NCBI GenBank assembly: GCA_963978905.1
Contig: OZ022258.1
Span: 32,735,282-32,799,281 of the forward strand
DNA length: 64,000 bases
Source of the DNA: Trichostrongylus colubriformis
Lineage: Eukaryota > Nematoda > Chromadorea > Rhabditida > Trichostrongylidae
Direction: 5' to 3'
The position numbers and the translations under genes are program-made. The notes under the pieces were generated by a model. The model was not told the origin of the DNA and did not search any database. It saw only the letters and a program-made list of their open reading frames with translations. Shown here one piece after another: positions 40,373-51,268 of the stretch. The stretch's first letter is position 1. Each line of letters begins with the position of its first letter.

Positions 40373-43300
40373 ATGACAGCGTCAGTGGAAGAGGTGGTGG
40401 CGACTGTACTAGAAAGCATTCACGATCAGAATCTCGATGGCGATGAGGCGAAAGCGTCAAAAATAAAGGAGGAAGCAAATCAATTTTTCAAAGGTTTTGA
40501 ATCTCACATCTTCAAGGTCGTTAGTAATCTCTTGGATAACAGATTTTGTCGACTATCATGAGCTTCAGATCAAGCCTATGACGTTGCGATAGAGTTATAT
40601 TCAATGGCCATAGAGCATCACCCTACGGCAGTTCTGTACGGAAATAGGTAAAGTGACATTGCTCTTGGCTCCTGAATTCGATGATGGGTTGTTTCAAGGA
40701 GTATGGCATATTTGAAAAAAGAATTGTATGGTAGTGCTCTAGAAGATGCCAACAACGCCATTTCGATTGATCCTTCTTACATGAAGGTTTGCGATATTTC
40801 CAGAGTGGTTCAAAGTCATATCTCTTACTCAAAGCTTATTGTTTTTGAAATGTAGGGATACTATCGTCGAGCGACAGCGAACATGGCTTTAGCTCGGTTC
40901 AAAAAGGCGCTCGCTGATTATGCCACGGTTGTCCGTGCCCATCCGAACGATGCAGACGCAAAGCGAAAGCATGATGAATGTCAAAAGATTGTGCGGCGGA
41001 TTGCCTTCGAAAAGGCAATATCGGTCGACCATGACAAAAAAAGCATATCTGAGTCTATCGATCTCACTACAATGAGTGAGTTTGTATATTTCTCGGTTAT
41101 ATATTATCTGAATTAAATGTGTATCAAGTTTAATATCCTCATACTTTATTAAGCTTGATATTGAATTTGAGCACCGTCTAGTTATCTTTACTTTAGAAAG
41201 CGTGAGTCACACAAGAAATGGTTTCCGCTGAAACTCCCGTGTATGCTGGATCACGAACATAATTTGTTCCATGCGCTGGTTCGGCACCGGCCTCATGCAC
41301 TTGAGGGCCACACATTTCGCGCTCACCTTTTCCCTTTTTCCCACCTGATACTAGTAACAACCAATTTACATACACAACCTATATCTTTTCCTAACTCAAA
41401 ATACCGGAGACCTAAGTTCTTTTCTCTCTCAAAGCCTAGGCCAAAATAAGCGCAGAACCCCGAACACTGTGTAGTGGCTGTTTTCTCTAGTCTAATAAAT
41501 AAGCAAGATTGGCCCCATCTAGCTAGCTGCCCGTGAAAAAGGCTAGCGTCACATAACTCAGACGTCAAAAGAGAGGTGCCCGCATCGAATTCAGTGTCAT
41601 ATTCGTGATCGGCACAATAAATTGTTTTCTTGTAACTTTTAATCCAATTAGGTGTGAAAAGAAGTCCCGCCTAACAGTGCAAACGGCTCCTAATCCCTCA
41701 AAATAAAAGTCATGGTGGTGCCCAGCGCCCCACCCCCACATAATAACCCTCACAAAGACAAATATTAGCAAAATTTATTTTTTGCCCAACTCGAGGTTTC
41801 AGGGGTAATGGTAGCTGAATAGTGTCCCAAACAGCAGGTTATTCCTTCTAGGGTGTCACCAAGTGCGCTATCCCATATATTGTATGGTGAAAGTGAACAG
41901 CTTACTAGTGGCATTATGATGATGATATAGAGCGATCTCGCATGTGAAGAGGCAGCATCGCCCAAGCGTAAAACCGCGAAGTCTGACGTCAGCCTGCTCG
42001 GTTCGCATTAGGTTCTAGTTCTATTGTCGCTCTGACTTTCATGGTTACAGAGAGGCTGTCGGAGAAGATACATAGCTTTTTAACGGTAATCCTTGCAGTA
42101 GTTGAGGAGAATTACGATGGTCCACATTTGGATGACGTTATTTCTGTCGATTTCGTCAATGAGATGATTGCTACTTTCAAGAAACAGGGAAAATTGCATA
42201 AAAAATACGCATTCAAGGTACGCTATGAGTAATTTTGGTCGGTGCGGCTTGCAGATGTTATCTTCGAAGTGTTCCACTTTCTAGATTTTGTTGGACATAT
42301 ATGCGTATTTCAAAGAGCAACCAACGTTGGTTGAAATCGACGTGCCTCCTAAGCAGCGTTTTACTATTTGCGGTGACATTCATGGTCAGTTCTACGATCT
42401 CTGTAATATTTTCGATATTAATGGACTTCCATCAGAAACAAATCCTTACGTGAGTATATTGTTTCAACTAATTTTTATACACTAATTCGGAGACGTTGAC
42501 TCGAATTTGCCCGAATGTGTACATAATAAGTTTTTGTACAAAGAAAATTGGAGTCTTCGCTGACCAATCGTTTTTCCTGCGTGCAGTAGACTCCCATTCT
42601 GAATGGTAGTGGCGTTGCTTACTAGATACATACAGTGACACGGTGATGGTCGCTCTACAGCCCCTTTTATTCTCGGTGAAACCAGCACCAACCGCAACGT
42701 AAAGTTTGTTTGCTATGGGCGAAATCCGGTCCGCTATTTGAATTATAAACTACTGAAGGGTTGCGAGAAGGTGGAAAGCTAAGATGCTCTGTCTTTCATA
42801 AATTTCATCGCATTCTTTTACCGGCTGCTTGTTGCAACGCTACGCTTTACCACTAAGTTGTTTTTTAGCTCTTCAATGGTGACTTTGTTGATCGCGGCTC
42901 CTTCAGTGTTGAAACGATCTTCACTATGTTCAGCTATAAACTACTATATCCCAACCATTTCTTCTTATCGCGCGGAAATCACGAAAGTGACGTTATGAAT
43001 AAGGTGGGTTAATTACTGTGCCTGCTTTTTTTCAGTCGCCAATTTTTGCGGTATTAGTTTTGCTTGACCCTGTTCTTGATTCAGATGTACGGGTTCGAAG
43101 GAGAGGTGAAGAAGAAATACACGGCGCAAATGGCTGACTTCTTTACCGAAATTTTCTGCCTGCTTCCACTATGCCATCTTGTGAATGGAAAAATCTTTGT
43201 GAGTCTCAACTTTCGTTGCTATTGTTCTTACTAAACGTAAGCGCGAAATAGAGGAAAGACGTATTGCACTATATGTATTAGGAGTGAAACCAGTCAAGTA

Positions 43301-46300
43301 GGTGGTAGCTAAGCCTCCAATCCCATGGGGAACGTTGGTGATATTAGGCTGCGTTCATACTTTGCGTAACCGACGGCGGCACCGGCGGCGACGGCGTCAA
43401 AGTCATTTGTTTGCCGCCAACGACGGCTTCAATATGATAACGCGCTCTAGCTACAACAACCCATAATACATTATGAAGATCGTGGCGAGAGCCGGCGAAT
43501 TCGAATCTTGGCGTAGGCCAAAAGGCTCATTTTTTACTCATTATTCCGTAATCGCAGATTTGCTTTCGAGTTGCAAGACGGATTCCGCAGGCGTGAATTT
43601 GTTACCACTGCAACCCTGTTTAAAGTATGGAACATGTCCTTTCAAGTTCTTGACGCCAGCGCTGTCCTTTAGACATGGTCAAAGTTGGATTGTCGGAGAT
43701 GATACCGATGCCTTTGCTTTTTCATGTAGAAGGAGGGATATAAATTATAGCTTAGGCCTAGGGAGGGAAGGAGCTTCGACGTCGGTGAAAAGTTGCGTCT
43801 ACCCTCCCCCCTCACTTTATTTGAACCTCAGTTTGTATACTCGAGCGTGTATTTTTTCCTAGGCCATACTTTCGGATGAAGGGTTTTTCTTCTCAAACTG
43901 AGGCTCAGGCTAAAAACCCAGGCAAAAATAGCGACAGACGCTGAGCTCAGTGGAGTGGCCTCTCCAATTACATTAGCACCTATATCGGATCCTCAAAAGA
44001 TTGATTGTTGAGGCGGTCTAGGGCGAATATTAGATCCCGCTTAGTTCTGCCAATCCTGGTCCACACCCATCCATTGAATACGGAAAGCGAAATTATCGCA
44101 AGCAGCGGTTGCCTCGAAAACCTCGAGTCTTCAACAACCCAACTTTCGCCGTGTTTCAAGGACCGCGCTGGTGTCAAATCTTCAAAGGCCGCGTTGCGTT
44201 TTACAAACAGGTGTACGGTGGTAACAAATTTATGGCCTGCCCGTCTGTTTTCGAGTGAGTGAGTGCCTTGTCTTTTTTGAATACTCATTAACTCGAAAAG
44301 AATTCGGTGCTACTGGAGTTACAGGGGCACTCGACAAAAGCATAGGTCGCACTCAATTTTTGCTTATAGTCACTCTCATTCTATGTCTAGATACAGCTAA
44401 TTGAGAAAACGACTGAATTATCCTTGCATTAGTATTTTACGAAAAATTCGCTTCAACTAGATTATAAAACTACTTACTCGTATTCTCTTAGTCCCAGGGA
44501 ACAGGAATCTCTTTCGTCAAGCCTTAGGCTAACTTAGGATGGAAAAAAGTAATTTGCTTCATACGGATCGTTTCTATGCAGAATTCGAACTCGATTCGGC
44601 TAGCGCTTGACTTCTTTGCGCTCTAGCCATAGCGTTAGAGACGCGGCGCCCCCCTACCCACCCCCTAATTCCGGTAGCAGCAACAAACCTGCGATTACGA
44701 AATCATGAGTAGAAAATAGGAGAGCGTGCCATCAGATCGACGCCGTCGCCGCCGGTGCCGGCGTCGATACGCACTGTATGAACGCGGTCATTCATCCGAT
44801 TTAATGTGGGATCGTGTCGAATGAAATAAAGAGCTGGGCAGCAGTGTCTGAAGTTACAAGTGATGCGTGGCTAATGAAAGAGAGAATGAGTTTTCACGTT
44901 TTTTTCTAGGTTTATATGAGGGCGGGACGTAGCCACCTTTTGGGAAACTAGAGTAACATGTCTGTCGCTCGTGTACAGTGCAGGATATTATTTTGGTCCG
45001 TTTGCGAATTCGCCCTCTGCTAATATCTGTTTGATGTTAATGGACGTGATCGAGTAACCAGCATGGGATTCCAGATCGGGTGTGTGGGAGTTTTATCTCT
45101 GTCGATACCTGCACCGATGTACTTGATGATTTCTGTATAACATTATCCACTACGAAACGTTCGAACACCAGTGTTTGCCCCTGTTAGTCTCTGGATTTAG
45201 TCCTTTTTTTGGTTTTGGTAGGTTTAATTCACCGACTGCAAGTGATGAGGTGTGGGAGGGAGTCAAACCATGTTACCGCCGCTAAGGTCCCCTTACCATC
45301 TCCTATCATTGGTAAAAATCAGAATGCCATCTTTGCTGCGACGCGAGATATAAATTTCCGGTCAAGTAGACCTGATTATATAAAGTAAGATAGGTAAGCC
45401 GAGTTGCGCTTGCGGTGACACCAGCTGATTCCAATGGGAAAGGCAAACGGTATAGCGAGCTATGATTTGGGAGCACGGTAGTGTACACTGACGTGCTCAA
45501 TCTACATATTAGGCCGGTCAAAAAGTACCACCGTTTTGTGTAGCCTAACTTTGATATATTAAAACTGTGCTCGAACACGTATATTTGAAGTTGAAGGAAA
45601 TCATTTGTTCCAGTGCGCTGTAGCCAACAAGCTTTGACTAAGTCCAATTTTTTCGTTCAAAAATTTGTGTCTTTAGAGTCCCAAAGTTGTTGAAAAGCCA
45701 CTCTAAGGAATTGTTTCGAAGAGCGATAGGTGTGGTAATCCGTCTTGGATACATGCAAGATTCACTTACGATAAACTAGGACTATCGCACGCGACTTCGT
45801 TTTGTGGGTAGCTCATCTTTTGATGAGGTTGGTGGAGAGAGGGGAGAGGGTAAGGAAGTTGGAGTCATCGGGCGAAATGACGGAATCTTGCTTTCTTTTC
45901 GAAGGAGAGCATGATTCCGGTCTGTTGTTGTAGCCGCTTCATCGTAGAGCTCTATTGCGCAGAGAAGAACTGGTTTGTGGACTAGACTATGCCAACGATG
46001 AACCATCGATGACTGACCACAAAGTGCTTCAATTCGGACTTTTGTATCTCTGGACATAAACTTGCAAGGCTACTCTCCTACTATGTATATACGACTCGGC
46101 AACATCCCTTTCAGAACTAGTAATATTTTAAAACAGGACGAATTACTTCTAAGTTCTGAGGCATCTGGTGCCAGCATTCAGACCTAATGTGGTCGAATAG
46201 CGACTTGTGCGCGTCCCTATTTGAAGGCTCCCTAAAGGTATCTGAGGAAAGAGAACATCTTTCGTTAAAAGGTGGTTTCTGAATGATCCGAAAAATCACT

Positions 46301-47642
46301 CAAGATACTGCTGGAGAAATTGTGATGGAAAAGTTCACAAGCAAGATGGCGGGGCTTTTGTCCAGCCTAATTTTTGAGCTCAATCTGGAGCAGTTCGAGG
46401 TGAATCATAGAACGAGACGTAATTTCTCCGATTGAAGCTGCCTTTCCTGTTTTTTTTTTTGCTTTTGTGCTGGTTCTATGGCTTTGTGACTTCTTGCTCA
46501 GGTGTGCCATGGAGGACTATTCAAGGAGGACGGTGTCAGTCTGGACGATATTCGGAAGACAGATAGGGTCCGTCAACCTCCTGATGAGGGTATAATGTGT
46601 GATTTGTTGTGGTGAGTGGCCGCAGTACTCTTCAGTCTCGAAGCGTCCTATCGATATTTCGGTTTTTTTAGACAATTAACTGCCTAGAAATGTGCAGTGT
46701 CTGTGGCACAGTGAGCAAAGTATCATCGCCCGGAGTGGACGTCCCTGTCCCTCTGATCAGACACAAATTTTGTTTAGTCTGCGCACAGTGTACTAGATTT
46801 TTTGTCAGAGCGAGTTTACATTCACGCCAATCATACCTTTTTGTTGTTTATAAAGAAGCTTTCCGATAATTGAATCGAATAATCGCTTGTGACGCTTTCT
46901 TTTGGAATATCGCAACAACACAACTGTAAAGCTACTGAATTTTTAGGTCGGACCCGCAGGAGTTGCGTGGTCGCGCACCCTCAAAACGAGGCGTAGGATG
47001 TCAGTTTGGCCCAGATATCACGGATGCGTGGATTGCGAAAAACGGTGTCCAGTATGTCGTGAGGTAAAAGAAATGGTTCAGTTCAACATCACATACTCAA
47101 CACATTTATATTGCAGGAGTCACGAGGTAAAGCCGGAAGGTTATGAGGTCCATCACAATGGGAAATGTATCACGGTAATGAACTAATCTATCTTACGTTC
47201 AAGGCACTGAGCCATTTTAATAGGTGGCCTGAGAAGCGTATCATTTCAATGGGGGAGATTCATAGGATTCAGTCGCTTGATTCAAACAAAAAACTATGAA
47301 GTAATTCTCTTGGTGAAATTTTCTGGCGCATAAACATGGATTGAGGCATTTCATACTTCGCGAATTCGATATAGTTATTATTCCGTCACACTGTAGGTGT
47401 TTTCCGCTCCAAACTATTGTGATCAAATGGGAAACAAGGGAGCCTTCATCACAATCACAGGAGATAATCTCACTGTAAGTTGTTTACATGAATCCATCTG
47501 GGCGCTTTGGTCGCCAGTGAATTGTTCTGTCATGTGCTGCTAGTCGTGCTGTGTTTAGCCGAAATTCACGTCATTCGAAGCGGTTCCGCACCCAATGGTT
47601 CCGCCGATGGTCTACGCAAATAGTCTGTTCGGGTTCTCTTGA
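40373..47642 (+). CDS. pph-5: Serine/threonine protein phosphatase 5
   Basis: Thirteen exons join in phase to 495 aa: 40373-40493, 40569-40647, 40699-40786, 40856-41075, 42099-42217, 42285-42449, 42869-43003, 43085-43198, 46502-46611, 46947-47063, 47117-47174, 47397-47474 and 47559-47642. Three TPR repeats (about 22-130; [31 protein letters not shown]) precede the PPP catalytic domain. In PP5 the TPRs bind HSP90 and restrain the active site. Metal and catalytic residues are all visible: GDIHG (Asp240, His242), GDFVDRG (Asp269, Arg273), RGNHES (Asn301, His302), CHGGLF (His350) and RSHEV (His425), each exactly two below human numbering. Length matches human PP5 (499). Intron 8 (43199-46501) is enlarged by repeats. 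Confidence 0.96.
43347..44789. repeat. PIF-like foldback (family D), long copy in pph-5 intron 8
   Basis: The left end GGCTGCGTTCATACTTTGCG follows TTA; the right end is its diverged complement, finishing GAACGCGGTC. Sub-terminal CACCGGCGGCGACGGCGTC is also inverted. Further inside, two inverted segments encode similar peptides (see findings). No transposase is recognised. Confidence 0.6.
45262..45390 (-). mobile_element. 5' fragment of a Helitron of the same family
   Basis: On the minus strand it begins TCTTACTTTATATAATCAGG and continues TATCTCGCGTCGCAGCAAAG and GGTAAGGGGACCTTAGCGG, matching the first 130 bp of the copies at 19926 and 51212. The 3' part is missing. It lies in pph-5 intron 8. 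Confidence 0.65.
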
Positions 47643-48184
47643 TAATTAGGAAATATTGTTAGCTTATATTCGTTTGTTACTTGTTTGTTTACGCTCACGC
47701 CCTTGGTTGATTGTATTAATAATGTCAGAATCGATATTAGCCCTTACATGATCAGAATCACTCTAATCATGTCATGTATAACCGTCACTTTCAGGGTACA
47801 CCATACCTGAAGCCTTATATGTATCGAGGAAATTGTTGTTGTTTCATTTCGTTGAATAACGTACTTCTGAATCAGCTAAAATAACCATTATATTGAGGCA
47901 CTAGCAGCCATTATGTCACATATATTATTATGAATACAGTGATGAATTTGGAGTTTCCTTTCAAAACTTCTTTGAAGCGAACTAGTGGAAGAAACGTGAG
48001 GCAGAATTCGTCGTCTGTCACTGAGCTCAATAGAGCCCTGGTAGGGAGTTACGCAGCGACTCATACTCACATCGCCCTACGACAAGTGCAAGACTTCCAT
48101 TTTTCATATGGTACTGCGTATACTGCATGTACGCATTCGACTTGTCGCTCACGCTCACGCGCTTGTAGCAGGTAAATCGCCTAT
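47643..48184. other. Downstream of pph-5, no recognisable gene
   Basis: I see no clear gene or repeat structure. The open frame at 47930-48175 has no family resemblance and ends in low-complexity Ser/Arg/Cys codons. Confidence 0.5.
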
Positions 48185-48790
48185 CTGTACCAGCTCTTTC
48201 CCGTTGATCATCGAGATCCTCGAGCGGGCATCAATTTCTCCATTCGTATCTTTCATGAGCAAGAGTGTCCAGTGAATCCTTCTTGCTCCGCGGGCATATA
48301 GCAATTCGTTTCTGTACTGCAATTCTTCGTGAGGACGTTCGACATTATGACGGCGACCGTTCAGCTTTTGCTTGACGTCTCAACGGATGCAGTCGGTAAT
48401 TGCTTTGGTCCAACTGTCATGGCGCAACATAGCATAACGTCTCTGGCCATCTAATCTTTGAGTCCTTTCGCAGCGTTTCTTCTTCGATAGTTCACAGTAT
48501 CCAGACTGCGGACCTTCACTGTATTTGGGTATGGTTCAAGTCATTGAGGCATACATGTGTATGGGCAGAAAGTTGGACGGGCGTAGCGCCGTATGTCCAG
48601 CGCGTAGCGACCTTCCTATGCTGCCAGTCGAGATTGGGTGGTTTGCTATGCTTGATTGTCGATGTTATGAGGGAGTATCATCAGCAAAGTAGCTTGTTTA
48701 CCTACACTTCCTCACCCTTCCATTCTAACTGTCGCAACGTTCTCGAGGGTGAAGCTGAATACTTTCGGCGATATGGTATCACTTTTTGGT
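48185..48790 (-). mobile_element. RTE-1-like retrotransposon fragment (C-terminus)
   Basis: Minus-strand translation gives RYAMLRHDSWTKAITDCIR, then a stop, DVKQK, and later ARRIHWTLLLMKD. This matches the end of nematode RTE proteins (a W-T-K-A-x-x-D-W-I-P-R-D-V-K region, then R-x-H-W-x-x-L). It is broken by stops and frameshifts. No RT core is seen. Confidence 0.55.
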
Positions 48791-48840
48791 GATGACCAAG
48801 AACACTCCTTTAAAGTCAATGACTTGTAGAGTGGTGAGGT

Positions 48841-50340
48841 TTTTATTTATTTATTTATTTATTCATGTATTATGCACGTAATGCGCTATAATATCAAGCA
48901 ACAATTATAAGCAAAGAACAGAACACTAAAACACAATTAAACAACTAAATACACACACATGGGAGTCTCCCTGGCGAAATTAAAACTAAAAATCAAATAG
49001 GGTGAGTAAGTCGACTTTTCTTGATTTGCTCCTAAACGTGCGGTACTTGATGCCTCTAGCAGATCGGTTGGCAATAGTTGGAGCCATCTATCACCTCGAA
49101 AAAAAAAAACAATGAATTTACCTAAAATCGTTGGTTTTCACTCAGTTTAGGGCAATGTAAAGACATGAAAGTTGTGCGGTCTCCGTTAGCCCTGAATACC
49201 CAATATCTACAGTCCATGTCGGAAAAACTGACGGGGCGTGTCCTACGGACTTGGGTGGATGGCGAAAGTGAGAGTACGTGGCGAGAGTGAGGGTGTGTGG
49301 CGTTAGGCCGCTTCCATACTTTGCGCACCGACGCCGTCACGCGCGTGCCTGCGTCACGCGCGTGACGGCGTCCATAGATAATGCGGTCCCAATCACACTA
49401 CAGTATGGTGTTGTGGCCGATTCGAATCTTGGCGCTGTGCCAATAAGGTGATCGTGGCCGCTTCGTGTATTGTTCGTGGCCGCTTCGTGTATTGGCACAG
49501 CGCCAAGATTCGAATCGGCCACAACACCATACTGTAGTGTGATTGGGACCGCATTATCTATGGAGGCCGTCACGCGCGTGACGCAGGCACGCGCGTGACG
49601 GCGTCGGTGCGCAAAGTATGGAAGCGGCCTTAGAGAGTTGAGAGAGTTTGATACACGTTCATTCAAGTCCTTGGGACCCGCCCCGTCAGTTTTTCCGAAA
49701 TGGACTGTACTTGGTCTCAATTTGAGTTCGTATCAAAATTCTAGTAAAAGTTTGCTGAACTTTTTCAATCCTGGCCTGAAGTTTCTTAGTACATAGGGGC
49801 TCCATATCTGCGAGCCATAGTCTAGTATGGGAACAACGTATGCTTTATAGAGTCTTAAGAAAACAGAAGCATCATTGTGATGAATGCTCCTCAATATCAT
49901 GAGAAGAGTGGAAAAAGCTTTTCGAACAATACTGTCCATATGGTGCGCAAAGTTTAGATCACGATCAAATAGGAATGTCAAATCACGTACTTCAAGAGGT
50001 GTACCGATTGTGATATCCATAAAGGTGCAGGGTTGTTTTAGTTTTTCCAATATGAAGCACCGAGGTCTTCTCAAAATCAGCTGGTATTCCCCAAGTCGTA
50101 GCCCACTCCATCATGTTGCATATAGACTGGGTTAGAGCTTGGTGACACGGTCACAACTATCGTCATTGGAGACACCGCATACGTTGATGTCATCAGCATA
50201 CATCTTAATCTTCACTAATGGATGTGTGCATAGGTAGGAGGGTAGGTCATAAGTACATGCCAGGAATAGTAAAGGTGACAACACTCCTCCTTGAGGAACG
50301 TCGGAACAAGCGAATCTTTGAGAAAAGCATCCCTACTTCA
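48841..50340 (-). mobile_element. CR1/Jockey-like reverse transcriptase fragment
   Basis: On the minus strand, DVPQGGVLSPLLF (about 50310) is followed by KIKMYADDINVCG (about 50200) and a C-terminal domain with VRDLTFLFDRDLNFAHHMDS and YKAYVVPILDYGSQIWSP (50074-49733). A (TTTA)n run at 48841-48865 could be its 3' tail. It is a 5'-truncated, frame-broken copy, interrupted by the palindrome at 49306-49629. Whether the whole stretch down to 48841 belongs to it is uncertain. Confidence 0.65.
49306..49629. repeat. Large near-perfect palindrome with TTA target duplication (PIF-like, family D)
   Basis: GGCCGCTTCCATACTTTGCG starts the left arm and its exact complement ends the right arm. The arms (about 145 bp) pair almost without mismatch, including GTCACGCGCGTG runs and AATCACACTACAGTATGGTG. 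TTA lies on both sides (49303-49305 and 49630-49632). The centre holds a 22-bp tandem pair (CGTGGCCGCTTCGTGTATT). Weaker inverted similarity continues out to about 49210 and 49705. Confidence 0.85.
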
Positions 50341-51211
50341 GCGTGCATATATCTGCCTTTCAACTAGGATCGGATCTGTCGGGTCCAAGCCGTGAGTAGT
50401 GAGGCCACGCCCATCATGGCCATCGCGCAGCAGCTGGCAGAGGTCAACGGAAGTGGACGGAAGGCAGTCGTGATGGTCGCCTGACCATAGCCCGTCGTGT
50501 GCTTTCCCTCGTCTCCCCCCTTTCTATCCCCTGTTTTAGTATTATGTATCTTATGTAATAAATATGTATAGCCAGTTCTCTTGTAATAAATTCCATACCG
50601 CTACACACCCTTCAGGTTTAGGTTAGGCCAGCCTATAATCTGATATGGAGGTCCCAGTGAGATTTTTTCCCCTAATCATAATTCTTAATTAAAGGTACCA
50701 AATAATTTTGAAAAAGGGTTCTAAGAAAAATCACCCGCCCACCCTTTCCCCCCACCCTTCCTTCGTCAGAACGTCATTCCTGTTGACAGATGCTGTTCAC
50801 GACAATGGAAACTACCGACGGATGTCAAGAGAGACTCTCATGTGAGTTATAGGCATGCATATTGCTCCATGAATAATTAAAAACAGTTTAGATACGTATC
50901 TAAACTCTCAAAAAAAATTTTTTTTTTCTTTTCAAGTGCCGATTTTCCATAGAAGAGCGTAGTGATGTACACACCACGTCTCGTAGGGTGTACATCACTA
51001 CGGATAACAATGCATACAAAGGCATCGAATATTTCAAATTTTACAGTCCTGGCGTCGAGATCCATTTGTAACGGCCACCCATGCCATTAGTTTATGTTAG
51101 GCAGTTTCGCTTATCTTCAAATGAGCCTCATAAAGCATAATGGGCCCTTTCAAATAAGCCTTATAGTTTATAGTAGGCTCGTTCAAACCCTCTCAGAAGA
51201 GCCTCATATAA
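50341..51211. other. Intergenic stretch, hairpin only
   Basis: No gene was recognised. A short hairpin lies at 50958-51002: CGTAGTGATGTACAC pairs with GTGTACATCACTACG around a loop of about 15 bases. A segment at 50390-50475 can be read as an open frame but resembles nothing I know. Confidence 0.5.
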
Positions 51212-51237
51212 TCCTACTATATATAATTCGCTAAGTA

Positions 51238-51268
<31 letters not shown>

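Noticed and set aside
45782..46057. A 91-codon minus-strand open frame in pph-5 intron 8
   Set aside because: Ser/Pro/Lys-rich with no recognisable domain, no clear splice partners on the minus strand and repeat DNA on one side. It could be an exon of a nested gene, but nothing supports that.
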